Positions 1 through 6,939 of a stretch of 7,001 nucleotides of DNA are shown here, one piece after another. The notes below the pieces were generated by a model that did not search any database, was not told the DNA's origin, and was given only the letters and a program-made list of their open reading frames with translations. The stretch comes from Desulfocarbo sp964620595. GTDB lineage: Bacteria; Desulfobacterota; Desulfarculia; Desulfarculales; Desulfarculaceae. The DNA is taken from positions 1 through 7,001 of the forward strand of contig CAZUHP010000095.1 of the NCBI GenBank assembly GCA_964620595.1, given 5' to 3'. How positions within the stretch are numbered: position 1 is the stretch's first letter; each line of letters opens with the position of its first letter. The translations under genes were made by a program, and so were the position numbers.

Positions 1-2723
<2,723 letters not shown>

Positions 2724-2787
2724 GGACTCTCCTTAAGGGAAAGGGCGGCCTCTCAAGCCTTTTCACCCCCCGCCCGCCTCACTTGGA

Positions 2788-2805
2788 GCCGCGCCGCGGC
2801 GCGGC
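2788..2805. repeat. 18-bp perfect GC palindrome in the rplL-rpoB gap
   Basis: GCCGCGCCGCGGCGCGGC equals its own reverse complement. As RNA it can fold into a 7-bp stem with a 4-nt loop. It lies 65 bp upstream of the rpoB start, downstream of two larger stem-loops. No U-tract follows, so it is not an intrinsic terminator. Function is unknown; it may be part of a processed or attenuating spacer. Confidence 0.6.
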
Positions 2806-2824
2806 GTTCTCCGCCACGGGCGCA

Positions 2825-2873
2825 CGGCGGCACCTGGCCGCTTGCCCTCGAGATAAGCGGCCCGGTTCCGCCG
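2825..2873 (-). promoter_or_regulatory. Long stem-loop in the rplL-rpoB spacer, candidate RNase III processing site
   Basis: The arms 2825-2843 and 2855-2873 form a 19-position stem with only two mismatches (A opposite G and G opposite A in the transcript) around an 11-nt loop (2844-2854). In E. coli the rplL-rpoB spacer contains an attenuator and an RNase III cleavage hairpin that help set rpoB expression below that of the ribosomal proteins. This stem is at the same place and has a suitable length. The stem is read directly from sequence; the RNase III role is inference by analogy. Confidence 0.5.
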
Positions 2874-2896
2874 GGGGGCATCACGAATTTTCGGCG

Positions 2897-2939
2897 CCCG
2901 CCGCGGCCCCGGCTGGTTCCGGCCGGGGCCGGCGGCGGG
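2897..2939 (-). promoter_or_regulatory. GC-rich hairpin just downstream of rplL
   Basis: Arms 2897-2913 and 2922-2939 form 17 pairs (8 bp plus 9 bp) with a single bulged base at 2931 and an 8-nt loop. The hairpin begins 31 nt after the rplL stop codon. The transcript continues as GCGCCGAAAATTCG rather than a U-tract, so it is a poor intrinsic terminator. It could pause or partly attenuate polymerase, or protect the 3' end of the ribosomal-protein mRNA from exonucleases. The last two roles are inference. Confidence 0.5.
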
Positions 2940-2970
2940 GTTTGGGTATGGTTGTGGGCGCGGGGGGCGA

Positions 2971-3354
2971 CTACTTGACCGCCACCACGCCGCCGGCCTC
3001 TTCGAGCTGGTTCTTGATGCTCTCGGCCTCTTCCTTGCTGACGGCTTCCTTGACCGCCTTGGGCGCGCCGTCCACCAGCTCCTTGGCCTCCTTGAGGCCC
3101 AGGCCGGTGATGGCCCGCACCGCCTTGATCACCTGGATCTTCTTGTCGCCGGGGCTCTCCAGGATCACGTCGAACTCGGTCTTCTCCTCCTCGGCCGCGG
3201 CCTCGCCGCCGCCGGCCGGGGCAGCGGCCACCGCCACGGGCGCAGCCGCGCTCACGCCGAAGGTCTCCTCCAGCTCCTTGACCAGCTCGGAAAGCTCCAG
3301 CACGCTCATGTTCTTGAGGAACTCGATCACGTCAGCCTTGGTGATGTCAGCCAT
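2971..3354 (-). CDS. rplL: 50S ribosomal protein L7/L12
   Basis: L7/L12 is the multicopy acidic stalk protein that recruits translational GTPases to the ribosome. The 127-residue product has the usual length and three-part build: an N-terminal dimerisation and L10-binding domain (about 1-33, MADITKADVIEFLKNMSVLELSEL...), an Ala/Pro/Gly hinge (about 34-57, AAAPVAVAAAPAGGGEAAAEEE), and the C-terminal factor-binding domain (about 58-127) with EFDVILESPGDKKIQVIKAVR, TGLGLKEAKELVDGAPKAVKE and the final AGGVVAVK. ATG at 3354 follows AAGGAAGA (3368-3361). It comes 85 bp after rplJ, whose product anchors it; several L12 copies bind each L10, so strong independent ribosome loading is expected. Identification is certain. 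Confidence 0.99.
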   Translation of the reverse strand: MADITKADVIEFLKNMSVLELSELVKELEETFGVSAAAPVAVAAAPAGGGEAAAEEEKTEFDVILESPGDKKIQVIKAVRAITGLGLKEAKELVDGAPKAVKEAVSKEEAESIKNQLEEAGGVVAVK

Positions 3355-3374
3355 TTCAAATCTTCCTTTCCGGG

Positions 3375-3409
3375 GCCGTGCGCCTTGCCTCGTCTTTCCA
3401 GGCGCAGGC
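3375..3409 (-). promoter_or_regulatory. Stem-loop and 9-bp direct repeat in the rplJ-rplL gap
   Basis: In the transcript TGCGCCT pairs with AGGCGCA, extended by three more pairs across one bulged base (arms 3375-3385 and 3400-3409, 14-nt loop). The same 85-bp gap contains a direct repeat of GGCCGTGCG at 3374-3382 and 3407-3415. The stem ends a few bases upstream of the rplL Shine-Dalgarno sequence. It might influence rplL translation relative to rplJ, or may simply be GC-rich sequence. Confidence 0.35.
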
Positions 3410-3439
3410 CGTGCGTAGCATTGACTCGGGTACGGGAGC

Positions 3440-3964
3440 CTAGGCGGCCTCGGCCTTTTGCTCCTCGATCTGCTTCAGCGCGGTAACCAGCCCGCGCGGC
3501 ACCGCGGCCAGCACGCTGACCAGGTTGCGGGCCACGCCGTTCATCACGCCCAGGAGCTGGGCCAGGAGCACCTCGCGGCTGGGCAGCTTGGCCAGGGCAG
3601 AGACTTCCGCGGCGCTGATGAGCTTGCCCTCCAGGACCCCCTGCTTGATCTCAAGGTTGGGGTTGTCCTTGGCGAAGTTCACCAGCACCTTGGCCAGCTC
3701 CACCGGGTCCTCATAGCTGAAGCCCAGCCCGTTGGGTCCGGTCAGGTCCTGGGTGAGCGGCTCGGCGTCCGTGCCCTGGCTGGCGAGCTTCAAGAGGGTG
3801 TTCTTGACCACCATGTACTCCAGGCCCGCGTCTTTCAGCCTCTGACGCAGGTCGGTCATCTGATCGACCTTGAGCCCGGAGAAGTCGGTCAGGATCACCG
3901 CGCTCGCGCGGGCCAGGCGCTCGGATACCGCGCTGACCACCGCTTCTTTTTCGCTGCGATTCAC
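3440..3964 (-). CDS. rplJ: 50S ribosomal protein L10
   Basis: L10 anchors the L12 dimers to 23S rRNA at the stalk base; the L10-L12 complex represses its own mRNA in many bacteria. The 174-residue product is of normal length. The N-terminal RNA-binding half shows MNRSEKEAVVSAVSERL, AVILTDFSGLKVDQMTDLR and LEYMVVKNTLLKLA, followed by LTGPNGLGFSYEDPVELAKVL. The C-terminal helix that carries L12 is VSVLAAVPRGLVTALKQIEE, ending in KAEAA. The start is GTG at 3964, chosen because GGAGGT (3978-3973) lies 8 nt upstream and the N-terminus then matches the family. A near-ideal ribosome site with a non-ATG start, under a 10-bp anti-SD stem, is consistent with translational control. The segment GPNGLGFS is unusual where many L10s read GP(T/V)xxxxS. 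Confidence 0.97.
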   Translation of the reverse strand: MNRSEKEAVVSAVSERLARASAVILTDFSGLKVDQMTDLRQRLKDAGLEYMVVKNTLLKLASQGTDAEPLTQDLTGPNGLGFSYEDPVELAKVLVNFAKDNPNLEIKQGVLEGKLISAAEVSALAKLPSREVLLAQLLGVMNGVARNLVSVLAAVPRGLVTALKQIEEQKAEAA

Positions 3965-3970
3965 CTTTCG

Positions 3971-4030
3971 CCACCTCCTTTGTTTCTTGCGCCCTTGGTT
4001 TTTGGCGTCAAAGACACCAGAAGGAGGCGG
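3971..4030 (-). promoter_or_regulatory. Anti-Shine-Dalgarno stem sequestering the rplJ ribosome binding site
   Basis: In the transcript CCGCCUCCUU (4030-4021) is complementary to AAGGAGGUGG (3980-3971), which contains the rplJ Shine-Dalgarno sequence: ten consecutive pairs including one G-U. The 40-nt interior contains a second hairpin, GGUGUC-UUU-GACGCC (4018-4004), which would bring the two arms together. When formed, it would hide the ribosome site. It lies directly downstream of the L10-leader-like element, so L10-L12 binding could favour it. The complementarity is seen directly; the switch mechanism is inference. Confidence 0.55.
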
Positions 4031-4068
4031 GCCTGATCCCAGTCAATGCCACACCTGCCCTTCCTCGT

Positions 4069-4129
4069 TCTCGGCGGGCGACCCCAAGGTAGGGTCTTTA
4101 AGGCCTTTTGCCTGGCCGCCTGCTGTCTC
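4069..4129 (-). promoter_or_regulatory. L10 leader (kink-turn autoregulatory element) upstream of rplJ
   Basis: The transcript reads GAGACAGCAGGCGG (4129-4116), then two small hairpins, then CCGCCGAGA (4077-4069). GGCGG pairs with CCGCC, and the flanking AGACAGCAGG and GAGA resemble the conserved strands of the ribosomal-protein L10 leader family, which folds into a kink-turn bound by L10-(L12)n. The inner hairpins are AGGC/GCCT (within 4114-4101) and GACCC/GGGTC with a 7-nt loop (about 4097-4081). Position 105-165 nt upstream of rplJ is as expected. Recognition rests on motif memory and a hand fold, not on a covariance-model search. Confidence 0.65.
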
Positions 4130-4157
4130 TGACTCGAGGCGCAGATCCGGTAGCCTG

Positions 4158-4166
4158 CTTATACCA
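4158..4166 (-). promoter_or_regulatory. Candidate extended -10 promoter for rplJ-rplL-rpoB
   Basis: The minus strand reads TGGTATAAG, an extended -10 (TG-N-TATAAG) in an otherwise GC-rich region. Start of transcription about 7 nt further on (near 4150) would put the L10-leader element almost at the 5' end of the mRNA, where E. coli also has a separate rplJ promoter. No convincing TTGACA-like -35 hexamer lies 15-18 bp upstream, so the call is tentative. Confidence 0.35.
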
Positions 4167-4292
4167 AGCGGCGCGCCCGACAGGGCCGTCCGGCGCTCCG
4201 CCAAAAACTTGTCTTGCTCTCCCCCAGGGCTGGGGCCGCCGCGACCCGGCCGCACCCAGCTTGTCGGCGCATGGCGCCTATCCCCTGCTCAA

Positions 4293-4365
4293 CCCTGCCG
4301 GCCGTTGTTTCCCTGCCGGTCGTCACCCCCCCTGCCGGTCGTTGCCCCCCTGCCGTCCCTGCTCC
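4293..4365. repeat. Degenerate ~18-bp tandem repeat array (about 4 units) in the rplA-rplJ gap
   Basis: Plus-strand units begin CCCTGCCGG(C/T)CGTTG at 4293, 4311, 4330 and 4348 (spacing 18, 19, 18); the last unit is degenerate (CCCTGCCGTCCCTG). It lies beside but is distinct in sequence from the 17-bp array at 4439-4605. The units contain no open frame with a ribosome binding site. Origin by replication slippage is likely; function is unknown. Confidence 0.65.
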
Positions 4366-4438
4366 GACCTGCCTGTTCCCGCGTTCGCCCCGGCCCTACT
4401 CGGCCTTGCTCGGCGCCAGGCTTAGCCTTGCCTTTGCT

Positions 4439-4605
4439 TTCGCCCCGGCTTCGCTTTCGCCCCGGCCCCACGTTCGCCCCGGCTTCGCCGCCGCCCTTGC
4501 TTCGCTTTCACCCCGGCTTCGCCTCGGCTCCGGCTTCGCCGCCGTCGCCCCCACTTCGCCCCGGCCCCACTTTCGTCCCGGCCCCGTTTTCGCCCCGGCG
4601 CCTTG
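4439..4605. repeat. 17-bp tandem repeat array (10 units) between rplA and rplJ
   Basis: Plus-strand consensus is TTCGCCCCGGCTTCGCC. Nine 17-bp units start at 4439, 4456, 4473, 4490, 4507, 4524, 4555, 4572 and 4589, with one shortened 14-bp unit at 4541-4554; 9 x 17 + 14 = 167 bp exactly. A further decayed unit is visible at 4422-4438, and an isolated core copy TTCGCCCCGGC at 4384. Two unit types occur, ending in CTTCGC(C/T) or in CCCCAC(G/T). The 17-bp period breaks any reading frame, so the array is non-coding. It is contiguous with no unique spacers, so it is not CRISPR. In the transcript the consensus is G-rich and nearly free of U. The rest of the gap (4606-4645) shows only a weak CTGG/CCAG hairpin at 4616-4628 and no terminator. 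Confidence 0.85.
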
Positions 4606-4645
4606 CGTGGCTGCCCTGGTCTTTCCAGCCCCCCCGGCCCTCGGG

Positions 4646-5350
4646 CTACTGGATGAGGGCCTTGGCCTCGGCGGGGTCCAGCTTGACGCCGGGCCCCATG
4701 GTGGTGGAGAGGCTGATGCCCTTGATGTAGGTTCCCTTGGCGCTGGCAGGCTTGAGGCGCAGCAGGGTCTCCATGAGGCTGTTCAGGTTTTCGAGGATCT
4801 TCTCCGGGCCGAAGCTCTTCTTGCCGATGGGGGCGTGCACCACACCGCCCTTGTCCACGCGGAACTCGATCTTGCCGGCCTTGATCTCCTTGACCGCCTT
4901 GGCCAGGTCAAAGGTGACGGTGCCGCTCTTGGTGTTGGGCATGAGCCCGCGGGGGCCCAGGATGCGGCCCAGCTTGCCCACCACGGCCATCATGTCAGGG
5001 GTGGCGATGGCGCGGTCGAAGTCGGTCCAGCCGCCCTGGATCTTCTCGGCCAGGTCCTCGGCGCCCACGAAGTCGGCGCCGGCCTCCTGGGCCTCTTTTT
5101 CCTTTTCGCCCTTGGCGAACACCGCCACCCGGACCTCCTTGCCGGTGCCGTGGGGCAAGGCCACGGTGCCGCGCACCATCTGGTCGGCGTGGCGCGGGTC
5201 CACGCCCAGGCGCACCGCCACGTCCACGGTTTCGTCGAAGTTGGCGTAGGCCGTATCCAGGGCCAGGGCCACGCCCTCCTCGAAGGAGTAGCGCCGCCCA
5301 CGCTCTATCTTGGTCATGGCGGTGTTGAATTTCTTACCGTGCTTGGCCAT
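4646..5350 (-). CDS. rplA: 50S ribosomal protein L1
   Basis: L1 forms the mobile stalk near the E site, helps release deacylated tRNA, and in many bacteria represses the rplK-rplA mRNA. The 234-residue product has the usual length. It starts MAKHGKKFNTAMTKIERGRRYS and shows domain I (about 1-68 and the C-terminal third) interrupted by domain II. Family signatures are FDETVDVAVRLGVDPRHADQMVRG, LPHGTGKEVRVAVFA, the segment GRILGPRGLMPNTKSGTVTF (residues about 128-147), FRVDKGGVVHAPIGKKSF and the C-terminal YIKGISLSTTMGPGVKLD. ATG at 5350 follows GGAGG (5360-5356) with a 5-nt spacer. It lies 120 bp after rplK, with which it is normally co-transcribed. No terminator follows the TAG at 4646-4648; instead a 681-bp spacer with repeats separates it from rplJ. 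Identification is certain. Confidence 0.99.
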   Translation of the reverse strand: MAKHGKKFNTAMTKIERGRRYSFEEGVALALDTAYANFDETVDVAVRLGVDPRHADQMVRGTVALPHGTGKEVRVAVFAKGEKEKEAQEAGADFVGAEDLAEKIQGGWTDFDRAIATPDMMAVVGKLGRILGPRGLMPNTKSGTVTFDLAKAVKEIKAGKIEFRVDKGGVVHAPIGKKSFGPEKILENLNSLMETLLRLKPASAKGTYIKGISLSTTMGPGVKLDPAEAKALIQ

Positions 5351-5419
5351 TGGAACCTCCGTAAGTTCAAAGCGGAGCCCGTGTGCTAATGGCCCGGCCA
5401 GGCCTCCACGGGGTTTAGC

Positions 5420-5443
5420 GGCCTTCCCGAAACCGGGGAGGCC
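5420..5443 (-). promoter_or_regulatory. Stem-loop in the rplK-rplA spacer
   Basis: The transcript folds GGCCUCCCCG against CGGGAAGGCC around a GUUU loop: ten positions with one C-A mismatch. It lies about 70 nt upstream of rplA and directly follows an AU-rich stretch. No U-tract follows, so it is not an intrinsic terminator. It may stabilise the rplK mRNA end or be part of a control element; no known family is recognised. Confidence 0.4.
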
Positions 5444-5444
5444 A

Positions 5445-5471
5445 AATATTTAATTATAGCTGAAAACAGCT
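5445..5471 (-). promoter_or_regulatory. AT-rich island with a TATAAT hexamer and small hairpin after rplK
   Basis: Immediately after the rplK stop the minus strand has AGCTG-TTTT-CAGCT (5471-5458), a 5-bp hairpin, then TATAATTAAATATTT, the longest AT-rich run in the window. TATAAT (5458-5453) is a perfect -10 hexamer, which could make a weak internal promoter for rplA. The best -35 at 17-bp spacing is TGGTCC, matching the consensus at only three of six positions. It could equally be an A/U-rich RNA linker or an RNase E site. Confidence 0.25.
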
Positions 5472-5896
5472 TATTGGACCACCTCAATGCCCATGGAGCG
5501 GGCGGTGCCCATGATGGTCTTCACCGCCGCGTCCAGGTCCTTGGTGTTGAGATCGGCCATCTTGGTCTGGGCGATCTCCTTGACCTGCTTCATGGTGAGC
5601 CGGCCCACCTTCTCCTTGTTGGGCTCGCCGCTGCCCTTTTCGACGCCGGCGGCCTTGCGGATCAGCACTGCGGCCGGGGGGGTCTTGGTGATGAAGGAGA
5701 AGCTGCGGTCGGCATAGACCGTGATCACCACCGGGATGATGGTGTCGCCCTCGCCCTGGGTGCGGGCGTTGAAGGCCTTGCAGAACTCCATGATGTTGGC
5801 GCCGTAAGGGCTCAAGGCCGGGCCCACCGGGGGGCTGGGGTTGGCCTTGCCGGCGGGGATTTGCAGCTTGATGTTGGCTACGACTTTCTTGGCCAT
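5471..5896 (-). CDS. rplK: 50S ribosomal protein L11
   Basis: L11 binds the GTPase-associated centre of 23S rRNA and is part of the thiopeptide antibiotic site and the RelA stringent-response signal. The 141-residue product is of standard length. The N-terminal domain shows MAKKVVANIKLQIPAGKANPS, then PPVGPAL (22-28) with the prolines linked to thiostrepton response, NIMEFCKAFNA, and VVITVYADRSFSFITKTPP. The C-terminal rRNA-binding domain (about 75-141) has AAGVEKGSGEPNKEKVG, IAQTKMADLNTKDLDAAV and GTARSMGIEV. ATG at 5896 follows GGAG (5905-5902) with a 5-nt spacer. Residues 29-33 read SPYGA where the usual sequence is GQ(H/Q)GV. It follows nusG after 100 bp containing a nested stem-loop and precedes rplA. 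Identification is certain. Confidence 0.99.
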   Translation of the reverse strand: MAKKVVANIKLQIPAGKANPSPPVGPALSPYGANIMEFCKAFNARTQGEGDTIIPVVITVYADRSFSFITKTPPAAVLIRKAAGVEKGSGEPNKEKVGRLTMKQVKEIAQTKMADLNTKDLDAAVKTIMGTARSMGIEVVQ

Positions 5897-5932
5897 GGTG
5901 ACTCCAAATCGGTATCGCGCGTTCGGCCTCTT

Positions 5933-5981
5933 GCCCGGCCCGGGGACTCGCGCTGGCGCGCATGCCCTCGTTTGGCCGGGC
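5933..5981 (-). promoter_or_regulatory. Nested stem-loop in the rplK leader, candidate L1 or leader control site
   Basis: In the transcript GCCCGGCC (5981-5974) pairs perfectly with GGCCGGGC (5940-5933). Inside the 33-nt loop, GGG pairs with CCC, and CGCG pairs with CGCG around CCAG, separated by an asymmetric internal loop (CATG opposite AGT). Bacterial L1 is known to repress rplK-rplA by binding a helix-internal loop-helix site near the rplK start that mimics 23S rRNA. The position and general form fit, but the specific L1 motif was not verified, so the assignment is tentative. Confidence 0.35.
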
Positions 5982-5996
5982 GGGCCGGACGGTGTA

Positions 5997-6530
5997 CTAG
6001 ACTGCGGTGACCTGGACGAACTCCAGTTCCACGGGCGTGGCCCGGCCGAAGATGGTGATCAGGACCCGGAGCTTGCCCTTGTCCGGGAAGACTTCCTCCA
6101 CCGTGCCGTTGAAGTTGCTGAAGGGACCATCTATGACCCGCACCTCGTCCCCCTCGCTGAAGCTGTACTTGGGGCGCGGCGCCTTGGCGCCTTCGGCCAT
6201 CTGGTCCAGGATGCGCTGGGCCTCCTCCTCGGTGATGGGGGTGGGCTTGGTCTCGGTGCCGCCCACGAAGCCGGTCACCTTGGCGGTGGACTTGACCAGA
6301 TACCAGCTCTGGTCGTTCATCTCCATCTCGACCAGGATGTAGCCGGGGTAGAACTTGCGGGCGCTCTCCCGGCGCTGGCCCTTGACCATCTCCACCACCT
6401 TCTCCATGGGCACCAGGATGCGGCCAAAATACTCGGACATCCCGTGGCTCTTGATCCGCTCGGTCAAGGCTTCCTTGACCTTGTTCTCAAAGCCAGAGTA
6501 GGTGTGGACTATGTACCAGTTCTTGGCCAA
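5997..6530 (-). CDS. nusG: Transcription termination/antitermination factor NusG
   Basis: NusG binds RNA polymerase through its N-terminal domain and links it through its KOW domain to Rho or to ribosomal protein S10. The 177-residue product has the normal length. The NGN domain (about 1-110) begins M-AKNWYIVHTYSGFENKVKEAL and contains KFYPGYILVEMEMND and VTGFVGG; the KOW domain (about 122-177) contains FSEGDEVRVIDGPFSNFNGTVEEV and ends IFGRATPVELEFVQVTAV. F161 matches the E. coli F165 contact for S10 and Rho. The start is TTG (6530-6528), chosen because AAGGA (6540-6536) lies 5 nt upstream and homology begins exactly there; the frame is open further upstream but that stretch overlaps secE. 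It follows secE after 47 bp and precedes rplK by 100 bp. Confidence 0.97.
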   Translation of the reverse strand: MAKNWYIVHTYSGFENKVKEALTERIKSHGMSEYFGRILVPMEKVVEMVKGQRRESARKFYPGYILVEMEMNDQSWYLVKSTAKVTGFVGGTETKPTPITEEEAQRILDQMAEGAKAPRPKYSFSEGDEVRVIDGPFSNFNGTVEEVFPDKGKLRVLITIFGRATPVELEFVQVTAV

Positions 6531-6577
6531 AGGGTTCCTTTCCCCTGCTATGTCAGGCGTTCGAGCCAGGCGGCCGG

Positions 6578-6859
6578 CTAACCCACCACCAGCCGCACCA
6601 GGCGGGCCAGCACCATGTCCACCAGCCCCAAGAAGATGGCCACGATGCCCACCAGCACCAGCACCACACTGGTAGAGGTGATGGTCTGGCGCTTGTTGGG
6701 CCAGGTCACCTTCTTGAGTTCGGTCTTGACCTCCCGGAGGAACTGGACCGAGGACTCCCACCAGGTGGCGGGCCCGTTGGACGAAGCTTGGGCCGCTGCG
6801 GCGCGGGCCTTGCCCTTGACGGGCTGCTTGGACTTCTTGCCGGTCTTCTTGTGGGCCAT
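6578..6859 (-). CDS. secE: Preprotein translocase subunit SecE
   Basis: SecE is the small inner-membrane subunit that clamps SecY in the SecYEG channel. The 93-residue product has a basic, Ala-rich N-terminal extension (1-32, MAHKKTGKKSKQPVKGK...), an amphipathic helix (about 38-50, VQFLREVKTELKKV), the family signature VTWP (51-54) followed by NKRQT, and one transmembrane segment (about 64-85, SVVLVLVGIVAIFLGLVDMVLA), ending in VRLVVG. This is the single-membrane-span form found in most bacteria other than enterics. ATG at 6859 has only a weak upstream GAGG (6873-6870), 10 nt away. It lies 80 bp after tRNA-Trp and 47 bp before nusG, the classic arrangement. Confidence 0.97.
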   Translation of the reverse strand: MAHKKTGKKSKQPVKGKARAAAAQASSNGPATWWESSVQFLREVKTELKKVTWPNKRQTITSTSVVLVLVGIVAIFLGLVDMVLARLVRLVVG

Positions 6860-6899
6860 GCTTCAACCGCCTCGAGGGGCGCCCCGGCCCGGGAGCAGG

Positions 6900-6921
6900 C
6901 CGCGCCCGGTCTGGGGCGCGG
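6900..6921 (-). promoter_or_regulatory. Hairpin between tRNA-Trp and secE
   Basis: CCGCGCCC pairs perfectly with GGGCGCGG around a 6-nt loop (8 bp), centred between the tRNA 3' end and the secE start. No U-tract follows on the transcribed strand. It may mark the tRNA-mRNA processing region or protect the 5' end of the secE mRNA after tRNA cleavage. No promoter is recognisable in this 80-bp gap. Confidence 0.35.
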
Positions 6922-6939
6922 GCGCCTGTTTTCAAAAAG

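Noticed and set aside
2897..2939. Intrinsic terminator after rplL
   Set aside because: Strong hairpin but no U-tract follows in the transcript, and rpoB must be expressed downstream.
4041..4046. TTGACT as a -35 element upstream of rplJ
   Set aside because: No -10-like hexamer occurs 16-18 bp downstream; the sequence there (CTTCTG) is a poor match.
4439..4605. CRISPR array
   Set aside because: Units are short (17 bp), degenerate and contiguous, with no unique spacers and no cas genes.
3870..4730. Plus-strand open frame of 286 codons across the rplA-rplJ gap
   Set aside because: Low-complexity RPG/FAPA-type sequence caused by the repeats; it starts inside antisense rplJ and ends inside antisense rplA.
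4214..5389. Plus-strand open frame of 391 codons covering the repeats and rplA
   Set aside because: It translates the C-rich repeats into Pro/Ala/Arg/Phe low-complexity sequence and then runs antisense to rplA. The 17-bp units shift frame, and no ribosome binding site or known domain is seen.
5997..6935. Longer NusG of 312 residues using an upstream start
   Set aside because: The extra 135 residues overlap secE in another frame, are low-complexity and lack NusG similarity; the TTG start gives the normal 177-residue protein.
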